In this document: piece by piece, positions 17,923 through 26,912 of the stretch
How the letters are laid out: every line of letters starts with the position of its first letter
Numbering within the stretch: the stretch's first letter is position 1
Assembly: GCF_001258055.1 (NCBI RefSeq)
Contig: NZ_CVRM01000031.1
Location: forward strand, 310,001-374,000
Length of the DNA: 64,000 nucleotides
Reading direction: 5' to 3'
DNA from: Phaeobacter italicus
GTDB taxonomy: Bacteria > Pseudomonadota > Alphaproteobacteria > Rhodobacterales > Rhodobacteraceae
Program-made: the position numbers and the translations under genes
The notes under the pieces: model-generated
Told to the model about the DNA's origin: nothing
The model's database searches: none
The model's input: the letters and a program-made list of their open reading frames with translations, nothing else

Positions 17923-18903
17923 CTACTTATATTCCAAAAGACCACGGGATCGGCCGCGCATCCGCAGCCAGTGATATTCCAGTGCGCCTTGGGCTTCGGC
18001 AAATTTACCGATGACAGAAAACCACGCCCGCTGCAGTCCCATCTGGCGGGACAGCCGGATGATCTGCGCAGGATACGCGAGCAACAGCACTGCCGCCCAA
18101 GCGGTGCAGGCCACGGACAGGGCCAGCGCGGCAAGAGGCAATCCAGCGCCCCAGATCAACGCGCGGCGGGTTTCGCGCACCCAGTGCCGCTCAGGCGCGT
18201 TGCCATGCAGAGCGGCCCCTTCGGCAAAGGCAAATCCGGCACGCCGACTGCGCTGCCACCACTGGCCAAACCGCATCATCTGCGCATCATGCAACGTCAT
18301 TTCCGCTTCATGACGCCAAATCCCCCATCCGGCGCGCGACAGACTCAGGCAGAGTTCCGGCTCTTCCCCGGCAATCAGATCATTCCGATAACCGCCGACT
18401 TCGCGCAGGGCTGAAAGCCGCATCATTGCATCCCCCCCGCAGGCCTTTGCCGGGCCCACAGGCGTGTCCCATTCATGATCACAAAGCCGGTTGTAGACCG
18501 AAGCCTCTGGATGGCGTTCGCGCCGACGCCCGCAGACCACGGCGAGTTTTGGGTCGCTCTCCAACTTGGTGACCGCAGCGTCGATCCAGCCCGGCACAAT
18601 CTCGCAGTCACCATCTACCAATTGCACGTATGTGCTGTCGCCATCGAGATGGGCCAGACCCGCGTTGCGGGCGCGGGCGGCGGTGAACTTCTGCGACATA
18701 TCCAGACTGACCACTTCGGCCCCGAGATCGCGGGCGGCTTCAACTGAACCATCGGTAGAGCCGCTATCAACATAGATCAGGCGCCGCACCTGACCTCGCA
18801 AACTGGTCAGGCAGGCAATCAGTCGCGTGCCCTCATTTCGGCCAATGACGACCGCATCGATATGGGGGGCAGCCTTGACCGGCAGGTCGGGATCGGTGGT
18901 CAA
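17923..18903 (-). CDS. Glycosyltransferase family 2 with C-terminal membrane segment
   Basis: This 326-residue protein starts with the family 2 core: VVIGRNEGTRL near residue 18, YVDSGSTDGS near 44-53, and a VDGDC segment near 95 for metal and nucleotide-sugar binding. AGEEPELCLSL near 175 matches the acid/base block of this family. A hydrophobic stretch at about 245-280 is probably one or two membrane helices. It starts at TTG 18903 in a TTGA overlap with the upstream glycosyltransferase gene, so the two are translationally coupled. Function is probably addition of one sugar of a surface polysaccharide; specificity is not readable. Confidence 0.84.
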   Translation of the reverse strand: MTTDPDLPVKAAPHIDAVVIGRNEGTRLIACLTSLRGQVRRLIYVDSGSTDGSVEAARDLGAEVVSLDMSQKFTAARARNAGLAHLDGDSTYVQLVDGDCEIVPGWIDAAVTKLESDPKLAVVCGRRRERHPEASVYNRLCDHEWDTPVGPAKACGGDAMMRLSALREVGGYRNDLIAGEEPELCLSLSRAGWGIWRHEAEMTLHDAQMMRFGQWWQRSRRAGFAFAEGAALHGNAPERHWVRETRRALIWGAGLPLAALALSVACTAWAAVLLLAYPAQIIRLSRQMGLQRAWFSVIGKFAEAQGALEYHWLRMRGRSRGLLEYK

Positions 18904-20003
18904 TTCGACATCTCCTCCACGAAACGCGCGGACACCTGCAAAAAGCCCGCAGCCCGCAGGGCAGCGGGTCCGTCGTAGACCTCGGCGTGTTCAGACCACA
19001 AGGAAAGGTCTGGTCGGGCATCAAAACCGGCCAGGCGCAATGCGTCCTCTCCGTGGCCAATGGACTTGCTCGCAAGGCTCGCCTGATCGCGGCCGATCGG
19101 GTCATTTGCAAATTTGTAATGCTTCAGCACGGCCATGGCGTCTGCCACTCTGACACCCGTCGACAGATGTGGATGCACCGCAGGCGCGACGCCCTGCACG
19201 ACCTTGACCAGCGGGTGCTTGCTCAGGCAGCAGTTTTCACCAAAGGCGCTGGCGCGGATGCCGCCAAACTGAAACCGGGGGGCGGCGGTATCCGGCACTG
19301 TGTTGAGGCGCAAGAGATCGGAAAGCCCAGTTGCACGATCACGATAGGCCAAACTGCGCACTGCCGTGAGATCGTAGTGGCAGAACTCATCCTGTGCCTC
19401 GGCGTAGGTCAGGTCTGCAGTGTCGCGCAGCGCGCATCGGGGGAACATCTCCAGCATCTGCGCCATCATCGCAGTGTAGCCGTACCGCTCCAGGTACCCC
19501 GTCAGCCCACGCAGCCCGCGCTCGGAGCGGCCGTCGAAGTCGAGGATTTCATCCATGTCGGCAAAAAGGCACCAACGTCCGCGACTGAACCGGGTCGCGG
19601 CATGCCCGCGAAAGAGGTTCTCGAACCGCCCCCAAGGAAGGGTGGATTGCAGGACGCTTGCATCCGGTTCAGCGGCTAGCCGTGACAGGGTTTGATCTGT
19701 TGATCCCGTGTCGCAGAACACAAAGTGGCGCACGCCAAGGCTGCGGTAGTGGTCAAGAAAGACATCCAGATAATAGGCTCCATCCCGTACGAGGGCGACC
19801 ACGGTGACATCGTCTGCCATTCCTTGCGGGTCAACGGGGCCGGAGAGATGGCGCAGCGAGCGGTCAAATCTGAGCTGGTCAATCCGGGCCCGGACATGGC
19901 GCTGCAGAATACCCCCGAGCCGATCAACCGCCCGCGCCGCCAGGCCGGGCACTTGCATGGCGTCGGAATCGGGGTGGCCTGCGATGTCCTTGTTGCCGCT
20001 CAA
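18900..20003 (-). CDS. Glycosyltransferase family 2-like protein (DUF/GT92-type)
   Basis: This 367-residue protein carries a degenerate GT-A core: VTVVALVRDGAYYLDVFLDHY near residue 65, FVFCDTGSTDQT near 94, and LFADMDEILDF near 145, where D-x-D would bind the metal and donor sugar. The pattern RNGxxYLxxFLxHYxxLGV followed by DTGSTD and DxDE is typical of the glyco_tranf_2_4/GT92-like proteins often found in bacterial polysaccharide loci. No membrane segment is evident. The start is TTG 20003, supported by a strong AGGAGAG ribosome site about six bases upstream. The stop overlaps the start of the next glycosyltransferase. The pair probably acts together in polysaccharide assembly. Confidence 0.8.
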   Translation of the reverse strand: MSGNKDIAGHPDSDAMQVPGLAARAVDRLGGILQRHVRARIDQLRFDRSLRHLSGPVDPQGMADDVTVVALVRDGAYYLDVFLDHYRSLGVRHFVFCDTGSTDQTLSRLAAEPDASVLQSTLPWGRFENLFRGHAATRFSRGRWCLFADMDEILDFDGRSERGLRGLTGYLERYGYTAMMAQMLEMFPRCALRDTADLTYAEAQDEFCHYDLTAVRSLAYRDRATGLSDLLRLNTVPDTAAPRFQFGGIRASAFGENCCLSKHPLVKVVQGVAPAVHPHLSTGVRVADAMAVLKHYKFANDPIGRDQASLASKSIGHGEDALRLAGFDARPDLSLWSEHAEVYDGPAALRAAGFLQVSARFVEEMSN

Positions 20004-20095
20004 ATCTGTCTCTCCTGTTGTTGGTCGCGGTACGTCGATCTGTTGCTTTCTTCGGTTTAGCAGTTGGTCCGCAGTCTCACGCTACATTTTTTATG

Positions 20096-20105
20096 TTAGC
20101 GCTAA
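20096..20105. promoter_or_regulatory. Palindromic LacI-type operator upstream of glk
   Basis: A perfect ten-base palindrome, TTAGCGCTAA, with the central CG step typical of LacI-family operators lies 84 bases before the glk start. It sits in an AT-rich patch (TTTTTTATG just upstream) that probably contains the promoter. A bound repressor would block transcription. No LacI-family gene is in the window, so the regulator would be encoded elsewhere. Confidence 0.5.
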
Positions 20106-20188
20106 AACTTTTGCCCTGCGTCCAATTGCATTTAACCGCCGAATACTGCACTGTCTCGCAAAATTCGTACATTCGAAAGGCAGAGCAT

Positions 20189-21142
20189 ATGAGCTCGGAC
20201 GTGACAGTGCTGGTTGGCGATGTGGGTGGCAGCAATACCCGGCTGGCCCTTGCCGGGCCTGAAATTGGTGTGACCGCCCTGCAGAGCTTTGCCAACGACA
20301 GTTTCGCGAGCCTTGATGATGTGCTTGCCGCCTATTGTGCACAGCCTGATCTGCCGCCCCTGGCTGGCGCCTGCATTGCAGTTGCCGGCCCTGTTTACGG
20401 CAATGAATACCGTCTGACGAACCGCGACTGGCACGGCACGGCAGATGACCTGGCAAAACAGCTGAACCTGGGTGAGGGCGGGCGCGTTGATGTGATCAAT
20501 GATCTTGCCGCGCTTGGCCATTCAGTGCCTGCGCTTATTCCGGGCCAGTTGTCGTCGCTGCGGGCAGGGCACCAGCGGGGCAATCAGGCGTTGGTTGCGG
20601 GGATTGGAACGGGCTTCAACGTTGCCCTTACTGCGGATGGCAACACGGCTGAGGCTGAGATGGGCCATGCGAGCCTCGCAGCGCCCGTGGCTGACCTGCT
20701 GAGGAACATCCTGGGCGATGACCGGGCCGCTGGGTTCGCGACCAACGAAGATCTGTTCTCTGGTCGGGGGCTGGTGCGCTATCACCAGGCAATGCATGGC
20801 ACCGCACCCGAAGGCGGCGCGCAGATCGTGGCACGTTTCCTAGAAGACGAAAACAGCCCAGAGGCACAAACCGTCATCACCTGGGCAAAGCTGCTGGGGC
20901 AGTTCGCGCGGGAACTGGTGCCGACCTACATGCCCGGCATGGGGATTTTCTTTGCAGGAAGTGTTGCGCGCGGCATTCTGGGAACCGCTGCGCGCGACGT
21001 GTTTCTGGAGCAGTTCCTGCAGCCGGCAACAGGTGTTCAGGCGCGCTGCGAAACCACACCACTTTGGGTGATCACAGATGATGCCGCCGGGGTCAGCGGT
21101 GCGGCCCGTTTTGCAATCGAGACCGCCAAATCCGCAGAGTGA
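20189..21142 (+). CDS. glk: Glucokinase
   Basis: This 317-residue cytoplasmic kinase phosphorylates glucose with ATP, feeding the Entner-Doudoroff or glycolytic route. The N-terminal phosphate-binding loop reads GDVGGSNTRLAL (residues 10-21). The hinge GIGTGFNVAL and the EMGHASL sugar-binding segment (E and H of the Glk family) are present, with FFAGSVARG near the C-terminus. The ATG at 20189 has a GAAAGGCAG ribosome site just upstream. An in-frame opening from 20018 adds an unrelated hydrophobic leader and is rejected. The gene stands alone, divergent from the glycosyltransferase block and convergent with tamB, and is followed by a strong terminator. A LacI-type palindrome upstream suggests sugar-responsive control. 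Confidence 0.92.
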   Translation: MSSDVTVLVGDVGGSNTRLALAGPEIGVTALQSFANDSFASLDDVLAAYCAQPDLPPLAGACIAVAGPVYGNEYRLTNRDWHGTADDLAKQLNLGEGGRVDVINDLAALGHSVPALIPGQLSSLRAGHQRGNQALVAGIGTGFNVALTADGNTAEAEMGHASLAAPVADLLRNILGDDRAAGFATNEDLFSGRGLVRYHQAMHGTAPEGGAQIVARFLEDENSPEAQTVITWAKLLGQFARELVPTYMPGMGIFFAGSVARGILGTAARDVFLEQFLQPATGVQARCETTPLWVITDDAAGVSGAARFAIETAKSAE

Positions 21143-21171
21143 TCTGTCCGCTTCGGCTTGGGGTGAATTAT

Positions 21172-21198
21172 CCCGGTGGCATCCACCGGGATTTTTTG
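21172..21198 (+). terminator. Intrinsic terminator of glk
   Basis: A perfect eight-base-pair stem, CCCGGTGG with CCACCGGG around a CAT loop, is followed by A and six T. It begins 30 bases after the glk stop and separates glk from the convergent tamB. Confidence 0.9.
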
Positions 21199-21222
21199 TG
21201 ACCTGCGGGAATGCCCCCGGGT

Positions 21223-24200
21223 TTAGTAGTCCCGCTTGAAGAACAGGCCAAACCCGGTTTCACCTTCGCCATCAACCTTGCCGGTGACGGTGACGCTCTT
21301 GCTGACATCGAGGTTGATGCTCAGCTCGCTTTCGCCGCGGGTGTTGACGTTGAAGTCGGTGTAGACGTTGTCAGAGATATAGCCGCCGATATCCAGCAGG
21401 CCGGATCCGAGGTTGTCGAGCCCGACTTCGACGTTGCTGGCGCCAGTTTCGTCCCTCAGTGCGCCTTCGACTCCGCTGCTTTGACCGCTGAGGCGGGCGA
21501 CAGAGCCTGCCAAACGGGCAAGCGCGAGTGGCGACAGATCTTGGATGTTGTCGCCAAACAGCAAGAGCGCCAGTGCTTCCTCGCTTGGCCGTTCAGGGTC
21601 AGAAGTCACCTTGATTTGCGGGCTGTCGATCAGACCTGAGATTTCAAGCGTCGCGGTGCCTTCCGAGGTGGTGGCAGAGGAGCGCAGCAACAGATATGGG
21701 CGCAGATCTCCTTGCAGGGTGATTTGCCCCTCGTCCAGCGCGAGCCGACGGCCCAGAATGTCAAAGGTGCCCCGAATAAGGCTGATCTGGCCTGCCGGTG
21801 CCAAGTTGGCGGTGCTGCCGCGCAGGTGGATCTGGCCCCCCAGTTCGGCGCGTACGCCCCTGCCACGCGCAAATATCCGGTTTGGAGCGCTGATCATCAC
21901 ATCTAGCAGCGTCCGACCGCTGCCACCGCTTGCATTGTTGCCGCTGTTCAGCAGGCCTGCACGCGCGCGGGTGGTGCGGACAGCCTTGGGTTCAGAAACA
22001 TGGCGGATCTCGGGAATGGGGGCTGCGGTGACAGAGCCGCCGGCGGTGGCGAGGTTGATGTTGGTTTCCCCCACATTGATGCGACCAGACAGCCTATTGG
22101 TGCCGATTAGCCCGCCTTGCAGGGAGAGAGCGCCGGACAGCCGTGTGTCGTAGGACAGCTTGTCGCTCAGCACCACGTCAGACAGGGAGATATTCAGACC
22201 GGCGTCAAACGGGGCCGTCAGGCCAATGGGGCCGGAAATCTGCAGCTGGCCGCCGTCACGGGGGCGCGCACTCAGGGTGATGCTTGCGCGCGAGTTTGCG
22301 ATCGAGACAGTGCTGTTGATGCCGTCTATCCGTTGGGCTGCAGCAGGAATAGCAAGTGAGGCATCACTGGTTCTGATTTGACCACTGAGCGCGCCAAGAC
22401 CCGGGGGGCCGTTCAGTGCCAGGTCGAACTGCGCCGCCCCGCGCAACAGGTTTGGCGCGATAAACGGGTTGATCCCTTCCAGCCGTAGCTGACCGTTTGC
22501 ATCGATATCTGCGGTTCCGGCGACTTCGTCCCAGGTGCCGCGCACTGTGCTGGTCACGCCGGCCGGGCCTTCGGCGCGACTGTCGATGGTCCAGACCCCT
22601 GCGCGTCTCTCGGCGGTGCCGGTTGCCGTCAGTTGGCCTGCCAGCTCGGGCACAAACCGCTGAACCTGCGCGACCAGGGCGTCAAACGAAATGTCAGCGT
22701 CGCCCTTGTCCTCGCTCACCCGGCCCTCAAGCTGCGCTGACAACCCCGCAGGGCCATCAGCGTTGCCGTCAAAGGTCCAGACGCCAGCCCTGCGCGCGCC
22801 GGTGCCCTTGACCTCAAGAGAGCCAGCGAGCGTCGGGATAAAGCGTTCCAATGCGTTGATTGCCGCATCAACTGTCAGGTTGCTATCACCATTGAGGTTT
22901 ACATCGCCCGATAGCGTTGCCAGCGACGACCGTGGGCCGCGGAGTTGTGCGACCCCGGAAAAGATGTCGTGATCACGCGTGATATCCGCTGAAAACTCCA
23001 GCGCGCCGGGGGCCTGCGGAAGGATCTTCTCCAGCTCCTTTAGCGTGGCGCCCAAGGTCAGTTGCCCGCTGGTGCTGCCAAGGGTTCCCTGGGCGTTGGC
23101 TGCCAGGGCTTTGGCCGCGAGATCGAAATGGTCGATCCGCAGTCCGTTTTCGTCGCGACCCGCCTGCAAGGCGATTGTGCTGGTGCCACCGATCAGGTCA
23201 TCGACCGGAGCGAGACCGGAAGACAGATCCTGCCCCAGCACGGAAAGGTCGACGTCAAAAGCACCAGAAAGAGGGGTGGCAGAGCCGGAAACGGTTGCCG
23301 TGACGCGCCCTGACAGGGATTGACCGCTCAGATCGGAGAGGCGCGAAATATCCTGCAATCCTGCCCGCAAATCGGCAGCAACCCGAAGGCCGCTTTCCAA
23401 TCCTTCAAGCGTCAGATCGCCACTGGCCTGATAGTCTGTTCCGGACAAATCCATGCTGGTGATGCGGACTGCCCCAGGGCCATCAGTTGTGACCCGCCCC
23501 TCAAAGTGCAGGCTGTCGCCAATAGCACGCGCCAAAGCCGGGTCGGTGAGGGCAAGACCGTTCAGCGAGGCGGTGATCTGCCCGTCCAATGCAAAGGCCG
23601 GGCTTTGATCCAATGTGCCTGTCATTTGCAGTTCTGCCGAAGCAAGCGAAACGTCCGGCGTGCTGAAGCGGTCGGCCTGCGCAGCAATCACCCACTCCCG
23701 ACCTTCGGGTTTGCGGGCGTGCAGTGACAGGGCAGAAACGGTGGTCGATCCGCCAGATACGGGAAGAACGACAGCAATCTGATCGTTGGGCGGCGTAATA
23801 TCGGCGCGAATGTCCGCCTGTTGCAGCATACCGCCAGCCGCCATTTCAACGCCGCCGCTGACGTTCAGGGCCTGGGTGCTGAGCAGCAGGTTGTCGATAA
23901 CAAGGCCACCCGCAGCTTTGGTCTGGCCGCGCAACCGTGCCTGCATGTCGGGGCCAAAGAAAGGTTGGTAGACAGGTTCAACCAGTTCGGTGATGTCGCC
24001 GGTCAGATCCGCAGAGAACTCGATCGGGCGGGCGTCGATTTCTCCCTCCGAGGGGGGCTCTCCTGCTGCGGCCAGTACAACCTGACCTGTCAGACGTTCG
24101 CTGCCATCTGTCTTGAGCACAAGATCCGCATTGAAATCGGACACGGGGCCCTTGCCGGTCAGGACCAGATCAATATCCGGCCCCCCCGGCAAGTTCAGCG

Positions 24201-24882
24201 TGCTAGATACCAGGCCGCCATTATCTTCGTGCAGGGTCATGTCCAGCGTGATGTTGCCCGTGGCGTTGGCAAACCCTGCGCGGAGATCGAGCGTATCGCT
24301 TGCGCGGTCCAATCGGGTAATGGTCAGCTGGCTGTCCAGTGCACCATCGGCAAGCGTCAGCGTGCCATCCACATCCAGAACCGCGGCCACCCCGGCGAGC
24401 TGTTCTCCAAGCGTCAGCTCTGCCACCGAAAGCTCGCCGATCTTGATGGCAACCGGCAGTTCGGGGAGCTGAAAAGGAGTGGCTTCGGGTGCAGGCAGAT
24501 CCGGGTCTTCCAGCGGCGTTGTGGGTGCACGTTCGATGTGGATGCGATCCGCCTTGAGCGCGTTGACGGAGAAGTTCCCGCGCAGCAACGCCAGGCGGTT
24601 CCAATCCAGCTCTGCTCCTTCGATGGTGAGCCAAACGCCATCGGCGTCTGCCACTGTCAGCTTGTCCAATGTTGCACGGGAAGAAAGCGCGCCCTCAAGA
24701 CCCGTGACGCGGATTGCCCGGCTTTCCCCTGACAGCGTATCCTCAAGAAAATCGACAAGGAGCCCGCCAGAGCTCTCGCTCTCCTGGGCTATGGCCACAG
24801 GGGCTGAACCGATCAGGCTTGTGCTCAGCAACACGGGGGCGAGCACGGAGGCCGGGCGCAGATATGCGGGAATGCGGGTCAA
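21223..24882 (-). CDS. tamB: TamB-like translocation and assembly module protein
   Basis: This 1219-residue envelope protein is built almost entirely of repeating beta-strand segments, the pattern of the AsmA/TamB lipid-transfer and outer-membrane assembly family. An N-terminal signal or anchor (residues about 10-32, ending near AIAQ) would place it in the inner membrane, spanning the periplasm. The C-terminal 350 residues match the DUF490/TamB domain: an RGTFDILGRRLALDEGQI block, a PEISGLIDSPQIKVTSDP-like region, the SEEALALLLFG block and a final aromatic Tyr. It starts at TTG 24882 in a TTGA overlap with the tamA stop, so the TamA-TamB pair is coupled. It is shorter than enterobacterial TamB but normal for alphaproteobacteria. 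Likely role: insertion of some beta-barrel proteins or phospholipid transport. Confidence 0.9.
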   Translation of the reverse strand: MTRIPAYLRPASVLAPVLLSTSLIGSAPVAIAQESESSGGLLVDFLEDTLSGESRAIRVTGLEGALSSRATLDKLTVADADGVWLTIEGAELDWNRLALLRGNFSVNALKADRIHIERAPTTPLEDPDLPAPEATPFQLPELPVAIKIGELSVAELTLGEQLAGVAAVLDVDGTLTLADGALDSQLTITRLDRASDTLDLRAGFANATGNITLDMTLHEDNGGLVSSTLNLPGGPDIDLVLTGKGPVSDFNADLVLKTDGSERLTGQVVLAAAGEPPSEGEIDARPIEFSADLTGDITELVEPVYQPFFGPDMQARLRGQTKAAGGLVIDNLLLSTQALNVSGGVEMAAGGMLQQADIRADITPPNDQIAVVLPVSGGSTTVSALSLHARKPEGREWVIAAQADRFSTPDVSLASAELQMTGTLDQSPAFALDGQITASLNGLALTDPALARAIGDSLHFEGRVTTDGPGAVRITSMDLSGTDYQASGDLTLEGLESGLRVAADLRAGLQDISRLSDLSGQSLSGRVTATVSGSATPLSGAFDVDLSVLGQDLSSGLAPVDDLIGGTSTIALQAGRDENGLRIDHFDLAAKALAANAQGTLGSTSGQLTLGATLKELEKILPQAPGALEFSADITRDHDIFSGVAQLRGPRSSLATLSGDVNLNGDSNLTVDAAINALERFIPTLAGSLEVKGTGARRAGVWTFDGNADGPAGLSAQLEGRVSEDKGDADISFDALVAQVQRFVPELAGQLTATGTAERRAGVWTIDSRAEGPAGVTSTVRGTWDEVAGTADIDANGQLRLEGINPFIAPNLLRGAAQFDLALNGPPGLGALSGQIRTSDASLAIPAAAQRIDGINSTVSIANSRASITLSARPRDGGQLQISGPIGLTAPFDAGLNISLSDVVLSDKLSYDTRLSGALSLQGGLIGTNRLSGRINVGETNINLATAGGSVTAAPIPEIRHVSEPKAVRTTRARAGLLNSGNNASGGSGRTLLDVMISAPNRIFARGRGVRAELGGQIHLRGSTANLAPAGQISLIRGTFDILGRRLALDEGQITLQGDLRPYLLLRSSATTSEGTATLEISGLIDSPQIKVTSDPERPSEEALALLLFGDNIQDLSPLALARLAGSVARLSGQSSGVEGALRDETGASNVEVGLDNLGSGLLDIGGYISDNVYTDFNVNTRGESELSINLDVSKSVTVTGKVDGEGETGFGLFFKRDY

Positions 24883-26762
24883 AATGCCTGTCCTATGCCA
24901 ATGTAGAATTGCAGCCCATCTTCCGTGTCACCGTTGACCGGATAGGCCAGATCCAGTCGGATTGCGCCAATGCCGGTCACGTCGTAACGCAAGCCAACCC
25001 CGGCCCCTGCGTGTCTGGCGGAATCTGACGACACGAAACTCTCGCTGTCGACAAACCCCACGTCGTAAAACCCGACAAGCGTGATCTTCTCTGCAACCCT
25101 TGCGCGGATCTCACCGGACAGCGCGAGATATCCGCGGCCGCCGGAAATACCGCCAGCGGCAGGAACGCCGAGCGACTGGAATTCCTGTCCGCGCACGGAT
25201 CCCGCACCACCAGAATAAAACAGAAGTGTCGGAGAGACCTCGGACACGCTGGGGCCAATGACGGAACCAAGCTGCATCCGGCCGGCCAGCACAATCCTGT
25301 CAGAACCGCCAAGAGACCGATAGGCACGCCCATCGAAACGCAGCTGGACCCCAGACTTTGTTCCGTCCACGCCGACAAAGGGCAGGACGCGTGCATCCAG
25401 GTAATAGCCGCTTGTGGCGCTCAGACTGCTGTCACGGCCGTCATATTCCACCCGCACCCGGCCCAGAAGGAACTTGAACCGCCGTTTGCCATACACGTCT
25501 TCTGCAAGCGTGCTGGCAAAACCGAGCGCTGCTTCGCCAAACAGCTTGTCGGAATAGACGCGACGCACACCAAAGGCACCATAGCCCTGGGTGGCGGTGT
25601 AATGCTCTTCATCCAGCTTTTCGGCCTCAAGCAGATAGAACTGGCTGTCGTCGGGCCCGAATGCCGCAGGGCGGTCCAGCCGAACCGCAATTCGTCCGTC
25701 CAGATCATTGGCGCTGCCAATGCCGGAAAGACGCGTTTCAAACCGCAGCCGCTCGGCCCCGCCAAAGAGATTGCGGTGGGTCCAGGTGCCGCTGACTTCC
25801 AACCCATCAGACGAGCTGATTTCGGCACCAAAGGTCAGCCTGCGTGGGGGCAGGTCTTCAATCGTTGCGACATAGTCCAGCGTGCCATCTGGATTGGCGC
25901 GCTCTTCTGGGCGGATGGTGACGGATGCGAAACTACCGGTGCGGCGCAACCGAGTGGCAGATTGCGACAAAAGATCAGGGTGGAACACTTCGCCGGTTGG
26001 AAAGCCTGCAATGCGTTGGATCGCATCGGGGCGCACCGCAGAGGCCGAGGCGAGTTTCAGCTGGCCAAAGCGCAGGCGGGGGCCGGGGGCAAGGCGCAGG
26101 CTGGCGTTCAGCCGCGCTTCGACGTGATTTGCCGTAATCAACTGCCCACCGACATCTGCCTGCGGGTGGCCTGCATAACGCCAGTTCTCTACTCCGGCGT
26201 TGGCGGCATCGCGCAGTACGGCGGTGGTTGCGGTGCGGCCTGACGCGAACGCCTCCGGGATGTCCACTTCCTGCGGTGAGGGCAGTGGCGCGATCTCTGC
26301 CCGCCCAAAAGTGAACTGGCGACCAGGGCGCACGGTTATGGCAATTTGATCAATGGATCTTGGCGGGTTCAGCAGCTGGATGGAGGCTGCCTCGCGACCA
26401 TCCATGCGGATCTGCACGACGGGAGAAAAATAACCCTGATCGTAAAGCACCTGCACCAGGGTCCGGTAATCAGAGAGAGCCGCTGCGAGAAGCGGCTGAA
26501 CCCCGGTTTCGCCGCGTGCGCTTGCAGACAGGGTGGCAGAGGCGGCGCGCAGCCGGTCGCGCAGATCCCCGTCCGAACCCGGCGCATCCAGCCGGGCCTC
26601 AACCGCAAGCGCCTTGCCCGCGCCGCCACAAAGGAGCAGCGCCGCAACAGCGAGCGAGCACAGAGTACGAACCCAGCCCTGACGGGGAGCGATGGCCCCA
26701 CCGGACCAGAGATGTTTCGGCGATTGAAGGGTGCGGCGCCGCTGAACTCGATAAAGTGACAT
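24879..26762 (-). CDS. tamA: TamA: Omp85-family outer-membrane assembly barrel
   Basis: This 627-residue protein has an N-terminal signal peptide (hydrophobic core about residues 36-53, cleavage near ALA-VEA), then POTRA-like domains and a C-terminal 16-strand Omp85 barrel. The barrel is marked by GGAERLRFETRLSGIG, the SVRGQEFQSLG loop (position of the conserved VRGF/Y motif) and a terminal Phe, the beta-signal recognised by the BAM complex. Only about three POTRA units fit before residue 300, as in TamA rather than BamA. ATG 26762 is preceded by a GGAGC ribosome site. Translational coupling to tamB supports the TamA assignment. It would sit in the outer membrane and work with TamB. Confidence 0.9.
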   Translation of the reverse strand: MSLYRVQRRRTLQSPKHLWSGGAIAPRQGWVRTLCSLAVAALLLCGGAGKALAVEARLDAPGSDGDLRDRLRAASATLSASARGETGVQPLLAAALSDYRTLVQVLYDQGYFSPVVQIRMDGREAASIQLLNPPRSIDQIAITVRPGRQFTFGRAEIAPLPSPQEVDIPEAFASGRTATTAVLRDAANAGVENWRYAGHPQADVGGQLITANHVEARLNASLRLAPGPRLRFGQLKLASASAVRPDAIQRIAGFPTGEVFHPDLLSQSATRLRRTGSFASVTIRPEERANPDGTLDYVATIEDLPPRRLTFGAEISSSDGLEVSGTWTHRNLFGGAERLRFETRLSGIGSANDLDGRIAVRLDRPAAFGPDDSQFYLLEAEKLDEEHYTATQGYGAFGVRRVYSDKLFGEAALGFASTLAEDVYGKRRFKFLLGRVRVEYDGRDSSLSATSGYYLDARVLPFVGVDGTKSGVQLRFDGRAYRSLGGSDRIVLAGRMQLGSVIGPSVSEVSPTLLFYSGGAGSVRGQEFQSLGVPAAGGISGGRGYLALSGEIRARVAEKITLVGFYDVGFVDSESFVSSDSARHAGAGVGLRYDVTGIGAIRLDLAYPVNGDTEDGLQFYIGIGQAF

Positions 26763-26912
26763 GGGTGCTCCGGGCAGGGTGCAGAAATGGCCTTTCCCTG
26801 CCGAAGCGGTGACGCTGTGTCAGCTGCGACCGGGCAGGAACACAGCTAACATAGGGCCCGGGTTCGGTAAAACGACAATAACTTGAGACTGCAGGTGTTT
26901 GCGGGTCCGTGC

